Source of the DNA: Bilifractor sp002394235
GTDB lineage: Bacteria > Bacillota > Clostridia > Lachnospirales > Lachnospiraceae
Direction of reading: 5' to 3'
NCBI RefSeq assembly: GCF_052118845.1
Contig: NZ_JBQKGJ010000018.1
Location: 1 to 64,000 of the forward strand
Length of the DNA stretch: 64,000 bases
The position numbers and the translations under genes were made by a program. Position 1 is the first letter of the stretch. Every line of letters begins with the position of its first letter. Below the pieces are notes generated by a model. It saw only the letters and a program-made list of their open reading frames with translations. It was not told the origin of the DNA and searched no databases. This document shows, piece after piece, positions 1 to 7,216 of the stretch.

Positions 1-120
1 ACATCCGGCTTCCTTCAGATTCCGTCTCACGGCGGACACCCTTGCCTTCGGCTATATCCTTCCCACTACCGGGCGGATTCGGGACTTGAACCCGTTGGAA
101 ACGTGCGCCGCCAGGCGCAC
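1..120 (-). mobile_element. Group II intron (class C type), 5' end only
   Basis: Read on the minus strand, the segment starts GTGCGCCTGGCGGCGCAC at 120 and continues through GGGTTCAAGTCCCGAA, GCAAGGGTGTCC and GGAATCTGAAGGAAGC. These blocks match, in order and spacing, domain I of the class C group II intron of Oceanobacillus iheyensis as I remember it. The intron runs off the left edge, so its reverse transcriptase and domains V-VI are not visible. The insertion point lies just after a terminator hairpin (122-152) and its T-tract, the target preferred by class C introns. Only the RNA 5' part is seen here. Confidence 0.85.
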
Positions 121-121
121 T

Positions 122-152
122 GCAAAAGCGGCGCAGAACTTCTGCGCCGCTT
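122..152 (-). terminator. Intrinsic terminator of the 256-663 gene, intron target
   Basis: A 13-bp perfect stem (126-138 with 140-152, core GCGGCGCAGAA) is followed on the minus strand by TTTT and then directly by the group II intron. It would end transcription of the Cys-motif gene upstream. Confidence 0.85.
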
Positions 153-195
153 CCATAAATGATTCTTTTTTCAATGCTTCCATTCTTCCGGAATC

Positions 196-288
196 AGAAG
201 GTTATCTCACGCTCACGGAGCATCTCAGACACTGATCTCACGTTCGCGCATCATTTCAGAAACTGATTCCACGCTCCTGGAGCATTTC
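196..288 (-). repeat. 31-bp tandem repeat x3 over a gene 3' end
   Basis: Units 258-288, 227-257 and 196-226 are imperfect copies of the last codons of the 256-663 gene. In peptide terms the first copy gives MLQERGISF-stop, the second MMREREISV-stop, the third MLREREITF. The unit is not a multiple of three. The real stop codon spans the border of the first and second copies. Confidence 0.9.
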
Positions 289-663
289 CTCAACGGCTTC
301 AACCGCCTCATATACCATCGCGTCGCAGTGCGGCTTCTTCTCCCCTGGCGTCCGGACTTCCGCCGCCAGCAGATCCCTGCACTGTGTACGTCCTTCATGT
401 CTGCTCGCGATTCGCCGCATGAGCTCGACAGCGATACCGGAATCACCGGCCCCGCACAATCCCAGCGCCATCAGTCCTCCGGTGATTGCGCCACAGGTCA
501 GCCCCGCCTGCATTCCCGACCCGAAATTCTGCGCAATCGCGTTTGCCTGCTCCGCCGTCAGTCCTTTTCTCTCCGCAAACGGAATGAAAACCGCCTGTGC
601 GCAGTTATAGTGCCGGTCCGCAGCATCCCTGAGTTCATGACTTCTCTTCAATATTTCATCCAT
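256..663 (-). CDS. C_GCAxxG_C_C family (redox-associated) protein
   Basis: This 135-residue protein resembles the C_GCAxxG_C_C family, small cytoplasmic proteins thought to be redox-active or metal-binding; no reaction is established. Visible cysteines are C21 (YNCAQAV), C57 in the CGAITGG signature, C70, C95 and C113, in the order the family name describes. The ATG at 663 has GGAGG about 8 bases upstream. A weak TATAAT box lies at 738-743 on this strand. The gene stands alone: its terminator is at 122-152 and a divergent Fe-S gene starts at 1113. Its 3' end has been tandemly duplicated (196-288). A charged C-terminal helix ends the protein. Family call is fairly sure, function is not. Confidence 0.8.
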   Translation of the reverse strand: MDEILKRSHELRDAADRHYNCAQAVFIPFAERKGLTAEQANAIAQNFGSGMQAGLTCGAITGGLMALGLCGAGDSGIAVELMRRIASRHEGRTQCRDLLAAEVRTPGEKKPHCDAMVYEAVEAVEEMLQERGISF

Positions 664-1002
664 GTCTTTTGCCTCCGTAATCTTTCTTCCACAGCTTCTG
701 CTCCCCAGAATTTCCCCGGTTTTACATATGCAGCAATATTATAACATCTTTTCCCCGACACAATAATGCTTCGGCAAATGAATATTCCAGTGTGGCGGAG
801 CATGATAAACCCGATCGCGATTGCCGTCATCGGACTTGTGAAACATATAAATATTCCGATTCGGCGAAATATAGTGAACGCTCTTTTAATTTAAGCAGAG
901 TCAGGCAGCGCAAATCATGATTTCCTCTTCTCCTCAATATCACAGCCCGCGGCAGGATGTTTGAAGACGATTTGAAGGCTGTTTGAAATTTTAAATATCC
1001 GT

Positions 1003-1031
1003 TGACAAGCGTATGCAAACGTGATAAGGTC
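1003..1031 (+). promoter_or_regulatory. Probable sigma-A promoter of the Fe-S/metY region
   Basis: TTGACA at 1003-1008, a 17-base spacer, and TAAGGT at 1026-1031. The -35 is perfect and the -10 is weak, which fits a regulated promoter. The remainder of 664-1112 holds three loose TTTGAA repeats (about 960-988) and no gene I can support. Confidence 0.55.
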
Positions 1032-1049
1032 TTTTCAACATAAACATAT

Positions 1050-1076
1050 ATTTCATATCAGATATATATGAAATAC
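1050..1076. promoter_or_regulatory. Perfect 10-bp inverted repeat, putative operator
   Basis: TATTTCATAT (1050-1059) and ATATGAAATA (1067-1076) are exact inverted copies separated by 7 bases, about 20 bases after the putative -10 box. The position fits a repressor site at the transcription start. The regulator is unknown. Confidence 0.5.
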
Positions 1077-1112
1077 AGATCTGGTATGTGACTCAGGAAG
1101 GAATGACCGTCC

Positions 1113-2183
1113 ATGCAGAACATTAAACCACAGGATCATATCGATATCGCCGCTGCCGTTCCTTACATTTTAGACGAGGAATATCAGGGATACAATACTG
1201 CTCCACTCACCCGGGAGGAGAAAGAAATCGGGGAAAAGTTCCAGATGCCAGAGGTTGGGGTCCGCCTCATTGACTTCTTTTTTACAGAGGAGGATCGGAA
1301 GTTTATTCTATCCTTTGACGGAACTCCGGTTTCCTATCGTTCTCTCGATCCCGGATACGCGGCGGATGCCTTTCGGAGAGGCGTTCTAGCCAGGGTCCGC
1401 AGGGACGATACTCCGGAGGATCCGGACGCCGCTGCAGACCCGGATTATGACTACACGCTGAACAACTTCTACGGGATGCTGGATGTCCTGAGCGTCAACG
1501 AAACCCGCCGCTATCACACCCTTCCCGCAGATCTCCGGGTAAAGCTGGATCAGTGGTACTTCGATGAATACGAGAAAAGTCTGGATCCCGATCCACGGGT
1601 AAGACCGACCACTGACGAAATCATATCTCTGCAGGAGATGCTCGATTTCATTGACCAGGAGGAACGGCCCCTTTACCTTGCCCGCTGTGACTGCAAATGC
1701 CTGGGAGGCCAGGCAGAGGATCCTACCAACACCTGCATCAATTTTGTTCACGGAGACAACAGCTTCGTCACACGTAAAATCTCGGACCGCATCACCAAAG
1801 AGCAGGCGAAGCAGATCATCCGCGATGCTGACAAAGCAGGGCTCGTACACACCATCAGCGACCACGGCATCTGCAACTGCAACGCGACAGACTGCTATCT
1901 CTTCCGGGTACAGCGCGACCGCAGGAGCGTCGGCTTCTGGCCGAAAGCGCCGCACATCATATCCTATGACGCAAACCCCTGCATCGGATGCGGGCGATGC
2001 GTCAAGCGCTGCCGATTCGATGTCATCTCTATGACGGGACGCGGCAAGAATGCCTCCCTGTCTTTCCGGATGGACGAATGCAACGGATGCGGCATCTGTG
2101 CCAGCACCTGTCCGGCTGACGCCCTGCATCTGGTGCCCAGAAAAACCCCGGCACACACACCCCAGTGCCCCGCAGAAACATGA
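1113..2183 (+). CDS. 4Fe-4S dicluster ferredoxin-domain protein
   Basis: This 356-residue protein has an unrecognised N-terminal region (about 1-185), a Cys-rich stretch with CDCKC near 195 and CNCNATDC near 255, and a C-terminal two-cluster ferredoxin domain (CIGCGRC...C near 290 and CNGCGIC...C near 325). It probably carries two [4Fe-4S] clusters, perhaps a third site, and acts in cytoplasmic electron transfer. The ATG at 1113 has AGGAAGG about 13 bases upstream, rather far. The gene precedes metY in the same direction (119-base gap), so a link to sulfur metabolism is possible but inferred. Its 3' end is followed by degenerate tandem copies of its last codons. Confidence 0.75.
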   Translation: MQNIKPQDHIDIAAAVPYILDEEYQGYNTAPLTREEKEIGEKFQMPEVGVRLIDFFFTEEDRKFILSFDGTPVSYRSLDPGYAADAFRRGVLARVRRDDTPEDPDAAADPDYDYTLNNFYGMLDVLSVNETRRYHTLPADLRVKLDQWYFDEYEKSLDPDPRVRPTTDEIISLQEMLDFIDQEERPLYLARCDCKCLGGQAEDPTNTCINFVHGDNSFVTRKISDRITKEQAKQIIRDADKAGLVHTISDHGICNCNATDCYLFRVQRDRRSVGFWPKAPHIISYDANPCIGCGRCVKRCRFDVISMTGRGKNASLSFRMDECNGCGICASTCPADALHLVPRKTPAHTPQCPAET

Positions 2184-2234
2184 ATTCCGCAGAAATGGGG
2201 TCCGCAAAAGATGAAGCCCGCTGAAAAGCAATGG
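2169..2234 (+). repeat. ~16-bp degenerate tandem repeat x4 at a gene 3' end
   Basis: Four loose copies of a unit like CCGCAGAAACATGAAT begin inside the last codons of the Fe-S gene and run into the gap before metY. Copies differ at several positions. Confidence 0.6.
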
Positions 2235-2302
2235 TTCTGAGTAGTTCCAATACAAATTAAACTCCAAGACAGAATAAATATATTGCAGAAGGAGAAAACG
2301 AA

Positions 2303-3610
2303 ATGAGTTACGAGGCTTTTAATGACGACACCCTTGGCTTTACCACAAGGCAGCTGCACGCAGGCTACGACCCCTCACAGCATTTTCTATCCAAGGCGGT
2401 TCCCATCTATCAGACCGCTGCCTTTGAGCTTGGCAGCTACGAGCGTTGCCTCCGCTTATTTAAATATGAAGAAGAAGGAGATTCCTACGTACGTTTTTCG
2501 AATCCCACCAACCGCGTGCTTGAGAAACGCCTGACCTCTCTGGAGGGAGGAAGCGCTGCGGTTTCCCTGGCCTCCGGCATGGCGGCCATCTCCGACACCT
2601 TCCTGACCCTTGCGCACCAGGGTGACAATATCGTCTCTGTTCCGACTCTGTACGGCGGCACCACCACCCTTCTTCAGAAGACTCTGCCACAATACGGCAT
2701 CGAGGGCCGCTTCATCGAAGACGAGACTGACATCGATTCCTACCGGAACTATATAGACGACCGCACCAAAGCCATCTATATCGAAGCTCTCGGAAATCCC
2801 GGAATGAATGTACTGGACGTGGACCGCATCACTGCACTTGCTCATTCCTACGGCATTCCGGTTGTCATTGACAATACCTTCGCGACTCCTTATCTGTTCC
2901 GGCCATTCGAGCACGGCGTAGACATCGTCTGCTACTCGGCAACCAAGTATCTGTCCGGTCACGGTGTAAATATCGCCGGAATCGTGGTGGAAAGCGGAAA
3001 GTTCAACTATCTGAACGGTCGTTTCCCGGAGTTTGAAACCTTTTACAATGACTTTAAGGACTGGATCGATGAAGAAACCCTGAAGCGCGAGATGTTTACG
3101 AAGCGCCTCCGGATCACATATCTCACCGATCTCGGCGCGCACATGAGCCCGCAGACTGCCTTCTATGTCCTGCAGGGCATGGAGACTCTCTCCCTTCGCA
3201 TGGAGCGTCACGTGTCAAACGCCGGAAAGCTCGCGGCTTTTCTTGAGAATCATCCGGCAGTCACAGAGGTCCTGTATCCCGGTCTGGAATCCAGCCCTTA
3301 CCACAGTCTTGCCGAAAAGTATTTCCCAAAGGGGCCGGGAGCAATCATGTCCATCCGGGTAAAGGGAGGACAGGAGGCTGCCCTCCGCACCCTGAAGGCG
3401 GTCCGTATCTTCGACTACATGACAAATGTCGGCGATGCCAAATCGCTGATCGTACACCCCGCGTCCTCCACGCATTTCGGGCATTCCCCGGAAGAAAACG
3501 CAAAGGCAGGCGTCTATCCAGACTCTCTCCGGCTGTCCGTCGGCATTGAAGACATTGACGACCTGATCCGGGACATGGATCAGGCACTGAATCAGTCACA
3601 GCATCTGTAA
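2303..3610 (+). CDS. metY: O-acetylhomoserine sulfhydrylase (PLP, Cys/Met metabolism)
   Basis: The enzyme makes homocysteine (or cysteine) from an O-acylated homoserine and sulfide in the cytoplasm. At 435 residues it has the length typical of MetY rather than the shorter MetB/MetC (about 380-400). Visible: substrate-loop sequence PIYQTAAF near 35-42, the PLP phosphate region SGMAAI near 91-96, VIDNTFATP near 188-196 and the Schiff-base lysine K215 in YSATKYLSGHG. The ATG at 2303 is preceded by GAAGGAG. It sits between an Fe-S protein and an osmolyte transporter, all on the plus strand. A related acceptor specificity cannot be excluded from sequence alone. Confidence 0.9.
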   Translation: MSYEAFNDDTLGFTTRQLHAGYDPSQHFLSKAVPIYQTAAFELGSYERCLRLFKYEEEGDSYVRFSNPTNRVLEKRLTSLEGGSAAVSLASGMAAISDTFLTLAHQGDNIVSVPTLYGGTTTLLQKTLPQYGIEGRFIEDETDIDSYRNYIDDRTKAIYIEALGNPGMNVLDVDRITALAHSYGIPVVIDNTFATPYLFRPFEHGVDIVCYSATKYLSGHGVNIAGIVVESGKFNYLNGRFPEFETFYNDFKDWIDEETLKREMFTKRLRITYLTDLGAHMSPQTAFYVLQGMETLSLRMERHVSNAGKLAAFLENHPAVTEVLYPGLESSPYHSLAEKYFPKGPGAIMSIRVKGGQEAALRTLKAVRIFDYMTNVGDAKSLIVHPASSTHFGHSPEENAKAGVYPDSLRLSVGIEDIDDLIRDMDQALNQSQHL

Positions 3611-3645
3611 CTTTGCAAAATTCCACACAATGAAAGGAGCATCCC

Positions 3646-4671
3646 ATGAAAAAAAATATCCTCTCCCGCACTCTTCTCCTCACTCTGGCCGCAGGCATCA
3701 CGATACTCACCGGCTGCGGAAGCAGCCAATTCACCACCCAGAGTTCCTCCGACGCCGGCTCCTCTTCCGTATCCTCTGACTCAGCGTCAGCCACTGTCAA
3801 GTCCGGCAAGGCGAAAGAGGGAACCGTGCGCATCGGCTCCAAGGATTTCACGGAAAATGAAGTTGTCGCTGAAATCTATGCACTCGCGCTCGAAGACGCC
3901 GGCTATAAGGTGCAGCGGACCTTCGACATCTCATCCTCTCTGATTCACACCAGCCTGATCAGCGATGATATCGACCTCTACCCCGAGTATACCGGAACCG
4001 GGCTGATTTCTATCCTGAAAGAGGATCCGATCACCGATCCCCAGAAGGTATATGACGAGGTAAAAAAGCAATATGCCGACAGGTTCGATGTAACCTGGCT
4101 TGACTACGCGCCGGGAAACGACGGCCAGGGTCTTTTCATCAGCAAGGAAGCCTCCGACAAGTACGGCATCACAACGATCTCCGACCTTCAGAAGCATGCC
4201 TCCGAGCTGAATTTTGCATCACAGGGAGAATTTGACCAGCGAGAGGACGGACTTCCAAGATTAAACGACGTATATGGTGAATTCAAATTCAAATCCACAA
4301 AGGTATACGATAACAGTCTGAAGTATCAGGTCGTAGCAAGCGGCGAAGCCGATGTAGCCCCGGCCTACACTACAGAGGGTGCACTCTCCGAGACCGACAA
4401 ATACGTTCTTCTGGACGATGACAAGCAGGCATGGCCACCCTACAACCTGGCTCCTGTCGTACGAAACGATGCCCTCTCTCTTAATCCGGAGATTGCAGAC
4501 ACTTTGAACGCCGTCGACAAGACCCTCACCACTGAGGTTCTCACAAAGCTCAACGCCGAGGTGGACATCGACAAGAAGGAATATGAGGACGTCGCGAAAT
4601 CCTACTACGACAGTATTGCAGACAGCATCCCCGCAGCTGCTTCCGGCAGTTCCTCAAGCAGCGTTTCCTGA
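3646..4671 (+). CDS. opuCC: Glycine betaine/choline ABC transporter substrate-binding lipoprotein
   Basis: This 341-residue exported lipoprotein is the binding component of an OpuC/OsmF-type importer for quaternary ammonium compounds. A signal peptide ends in a lipobox at about residues 20-24 (ILTGC), followed by a Ser-rich linker (about 25-55). The mature domain starts RIGSKDFTENEVVAEIYA, as expected for the OpuAC/OsmX family, with the aromatic-rich segment TYPEYTG-like DLYPEYTGTG near 110. The C-terminus is a short Ser-rich tail. RBS AAAGGAG lies just before 3646. It is followed by a hairpin repeat array and then the ATPase and two permease genes. The exact ligand (betaine, choline, carnitine) is not determined by what I can see. 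Confidence 0.85.
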   Translation: MKKNILSRTLLLTLAAGITILTGCGSSQFTTQSSSDAGSSSVSSDSASATVKSGKAKEGTVRIGSKDFTENEVVAEIYALALEDAGYKVQRTFDISSSLIHTSLISDDIDLYPEYTGTGLISILKEDPITDPQKVYDEVKKQYADRFDVTWLDYAPGNDGQGLFISKEASDKYGITTISDLQKHASELNFASQGEFDQREDGLPRLNDVYGEFKFKSTKVYDNSLKYQVVASGEADVAPAYTTEGALSETDKYVLLDDDKQAWPPYNLAPVVRNDALSLNPEIADTLNAVDKTLTTEVLTKLNAEVDIDKKEYEDVAKSYYDSIADSIPAAASGSSSSSVS

Positions 4672-4704
4672 ATCCGGACGCCTACTTGCCTGCCTGAAGC
4701 AGAA

Positions 4705-4843
4705 GCAGCTGCACGAACTGCTCCATCGGTTTGTCTCAAGCAGTTGCACACAACTGTCCCATTGTTTTACCGATAACTGGTGCACGCACCGCTCCATTGG
4801 TCTGTCTTGGGCAGCTTCACACAACTGCCCCATTTGAGATTTG
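4705..4843 (+). repeat. 35-bp tandem hairpin repeat x4 between opu genes
   Basis: Units begin at 4705, 4740, 4776 and 4811. Each carries a short palindrome: CAGTTGCACACAACTG in unit 2, GGTGCACGCACC in unit 3, and imperfect forms in units 1 and 4. Arms differ between units but mostly keep pairing. The array fills the 183-base gap between the lipoprotein and ATPase genes. Confidence 0.85.
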
Positions 4844-4854
4844 TGAGGAAGAAA

Positions 4855-5622
4855 ATGAAAGCCATCCAATATCAGAATGTATCAAAAAAATATCCGTGCT
4901 CCGATGTCCTGTCCGTAAATCACGTATCCGCCGAGATCCGGGAAGGTGAGTTTATCACCATCCTGGGGTCCTCCGGCTGCGGAAAGACCACCCTCCTCAA
5001 GATGACCAACCGTCTGATCGAGCCGAGCGAAGGCAAAATCATTCTCTTTGGAGAAGACATCTCTACGGTAAATCCAATCGTGGTGCGCCGCCGCATGGGC
5101 TATGTCATCCAGCAGGTTGGTCTTTTCCCGCACATGACCATCGAACAGAACATCGGCATCATTCCTCAGCTTGAGAAATGGGACCGCTCGAAAATTCACG
5201 ACCGGGTCACGGAGCTTCTCAATCTGGTCGACCTCGATCCCGAAATCTACCGGAACCGCTATCCTTCCCAGCTTTCCGGAGGACAGCAGCAAAGAATCGG
5301 TCTCGCCAGAGCGCTGGTAACCAACCCGAAGATCATGCTTCTCGATGAGCCCTTCGGAGCGATCGATGCCATTACCCGTCTTAATCTTCAGAATGAATTG
5401 AAACGAATTCATCGGGAGACGAGCCGCACCTTTCTCCTGGTCACCCATGATATCAATGAGGCCTTCCGTCTCGGAAACCGCGTTATGATCATGGACCGGG
5501 GAAAGCTGCTGCAGTTTGATACACCGCAGGAAATCGTTCGTCATCCCGCAGACCCCTTTGTAGAGACTCTGATCTCCTCCGCGCGCGAGCAGGAAGACTT
5601 CTGGAAGGATGTGATGAAATGA
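4855..5622 (+). CDS. opuCA: Osmolyte ABC transporter ATP-binding protein
   Basis: The ATPase energises the OpuC-like importer at the inner face of the membrane. With the ATG at 4855 (GAGGAAG just upstream) the product is 255 residues; a longer frame back to 4780 only translates the hairpin repeats. Visible: Walker A GSSGCGKTT (38-46), Q-loop, signature LSGGQQQR, Walker B IMLLDEPFGAID and switch His in VTHD. It ends after the nucleotide-binding domain and short tail, lacking the CBS pair present on many OpuCA/OpuAA proteins, so ionic-strength sensing by CBS domains is not expected here. It overlaps the next gene by four bases (ATGA). Confidence 0.9.
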   Translation: MKAIQYQNVSKKYPCSDVLSVNHVSAEIREGEFITILGSSGCGKTTLLKMTNRLIEPSEGKIILFGEDISTVNPIVVRRRMGYVIQQVGLFPHMTIEQNIGIIPQLEKWDRSKIHDRVTELLNLVDLDPEIYRNRYPSQLSGGQQQRIGLARALVTNPKIMLLDEPFGAIDAITRLNLQNELKRIHRETSRTFLLVTHDINEAFRLGNRVMIMDRGKLLQFDTPQEIVRHPADPFVETLISSAREQEDFWKDVMK

Positions 5623-6296
5623 TACGCTATCTTATTTCCAATCCGGATAAGATTCTGATCCCTCTCGCAAGACACCTGGAAATCGTCCTCATCACACTCG
5701 CGATCTCCGTGCTTCTCGCGGCAATCCTTACGGTGCTCTCCGTGGAGATTCCAAAGCTCGGCTCACTTCTGGTACAGATTTTTTCTCTGATCTACTCCAT
5801 CCCTTCCATGGCGCTGTTTGCGCTCTTAATACCGCTCACCGGCCTCGGAATGCCCTCGGCAGTGACTGTGCTTGTCATCTACAACCAGTACCTGCTCCTG
5901 CGCAACTTCCTGACCGGCCTGGACGAGGTGGACACCGGAATTCGCGAAGCCGCCCGCGGAATCGGCATGACAAAGCTCCAGATTCTGCGCCGCATTCAGC
6001 TTCCTCTGGCCCGTCCCGCGATTTTCGCAGGCATCCGCCTCGCCATGGTATCGACGATCGGAATCGCCACCATCGCCTCCTGCATCAACGCCGGAGGTCT
6101 CGGCGACCTGCTTTTTTCCGGCATGCGCACACAGAACGTCGTCAAGGTTCTCTGGGGAAGTGTACTCTCCGCAGGCCTGGCCGTCGCAATGGATGCCCTT
6201 CTCAAGCTCGGGGAAAAACGCACAGCAGGGAATTTCCAGGCGCAGCGGGGATCCGGGAGCCAGAATATCGAAAGGGAAAGGAGTGATCAGAAATGA
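5619..6296 (+). CDS. opuCB: Osmolyte ABC transporter permease 1
   Basis: A 225-residue integral membrane protein with about five or six hydrophobic segments and the ABC permease coupling region EAARGIGMTKLQILRRIQLP near 110-130. It belongs to the BPD_transp_1 family and pairs with the second permease to form the membrane pore. ATGA overlaps at both ends (with the ATPase and with the second permease) indicate translational coupling and fixed stoichiometry. The C-terminal 20 residues are hydrophilic. No unusual feature apart from the compact size, which is normal for OpuCB. Confidence 0.88.
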   Translation: MIRYLISNPDKILIPLARHLEIVLITLAISVLLAAILTVLSVEIPKLGSLLVQIFSLIYSIPSMALFALLIPLTGLGMPSAVTVLVIYNQYLLLRNFLTGLDEVDTGIREAARGIGMTKLQILRRIQLPLARPAIFAGIRLAMVSTIGIATIASCINAGGLGDLLFSGMRTQNVVKVLWGSVLSAGLAVAMDALLKLGEKRTAGNFQAQRGSGSQNIERERSDQK

Positions 6297-6931
6297 TTAA
6301 GGGAATGATCTTATACATACAGCAGAACGCTCCTCAGATTCTGCTCCAGATCCGGCAGCATCTCCTCGTGAGTCTTCTGTCCCTTGCCATCGCAGCTGCA
6401 ATCGGTATTCCCCTCGGATATCTGGCTTCGAAGTCTGTAAAAAAGGAGCAGATCATCTCCGCCCCCTTCCAGATCCTCCGCGTCGTGCCTTCCCTTGCGC
6501 TTCTTTTTCTCCTCATTCCTGTCATGGGAACCGGTATCCGTCCAGCCGTTACTGCGCTCACGATCCTCGCGGTTCCTCCGGTTCTCCTGAACACCATCGT
6601 AGGATTTTCCGGTGTCCCGGATTTCATGCTGGAATGTGCCGCCGGAATCGGAATGACCGCCCGGGAGCAATTCTGGCATGTCCGCGTTCCCCAGGCACTC
6701 CCCATGATTCTCGCAGGGATCCGGACCAGCCTCGTGGAAGTCATCGCGAGCGCTACTCTTGCGGCGATGATCGGAGCCGGCGGACTCGGAGAAATCATCT
6801 TCACCGGCCTGGGACTCTTCCGGTCCGATATTCTTCTCACCGGCGGACTCCTCGTAGCCCTTCTCTCCCTCGGCTCCGGTCTGATCTTCGACCTGATCCG
6901 GCGGGCCGTGCTGCACTACCGCTATGTCTGA
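6293..6931 (+). CDS. opuCD: Osmolyte ABC transporter permease 2
   Basis: A 212-residue membrane protein of the same family as the preceding one, with about five or six transmembrane segments and the coupling motif ECAAGIGMTAREQFWHVRVP near 110-130. It completes the lipoprotein-ATPase-permease-permease set, the usual OpuC composition. RBS AAAGGAG lies inside the previous gene. No clear terminator follows; a reversed fragment of the dispersed palindromic element occurs 40 bases downstream. Confidence 0.88.
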   Translation: MIKGMILYIQQNAPQILLQIRQHLLVSLLSLAIAAAIGIPLGYLASKSVKKEQIISAPFQILRVVPSLALLFLLIPVMGTGIRPAVTALTILAVPPVLLNTIVGFSGVPDFMLECAAGIGMTAREQFWHVRVPQALPMILAGIRTSLVEVIASATLAAMIGAGGLGEIIFTGLGLFRSDILLTGGLLVALLSLGSGLIFDLIRRAVLHYRYV

Positions 6932-6973
6932 TACAAAAACTCTGGAGGATATGTTTTTTTAAGCTATTAAGTC

Positions 6974-7031
6974 TGATAAACGCCCATATAATAAATCGTG
7001 CCACAAACTGTATAAGCTACGGATTACTCCA
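6974..7031 (-). repeat. Fragment of dispersed nested-hairpin element, reversed
   Basis: Read on the minus strand: the end GGAGTAATCCGTAGCTTATACAG-like (split here as AATCCGTAGCTTATACAG) followed by the tail TTGTGGCACGATTTATTAT and a TTTA block. It is a diverged 3' end of the type A element described at 42901 and 53542. The rest of the gap 6932-7216 holds only the 15-bp repeats listed next. Confidence 0.65.
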
Positions 7032-7113
7032 ACAAAACCGAACCTCCCTGAATAATACGTTTCACCCTTCTCTTGTGTCATGATACACGGAATGATATAA
7101 TGAAGTTACGTGT

Positions 7114-7173
7114 TATTAACTCTGAAGTTAGTTACTCTGGAGTTAGTTACTCTGAAGTTAGTTACTTTGGAGT
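7114..7173 (+). repeat. 15-bp tandem repeat x4 upstream of the ATPase gene
   Basis: Units start at 7114, 7129, 7144 and 7159 with consensus AGTTACTCTGRAGTT. The array ends about 40 bases before the start codon at 7217, so it lies in the promoter or leader. Confidence 0.85.
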
Positions 7174-7216
7174 TGACTATCTCCAGGCAAATTATTTTTA
7201 GGGAGTGGAGATTTAA

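Noticed and set aside
7114..7173. Possible CRISPR array
   Set aside because: The 15-bp units are contiguous with no spacers and no cas genes nearby; other arrays here are the same type.
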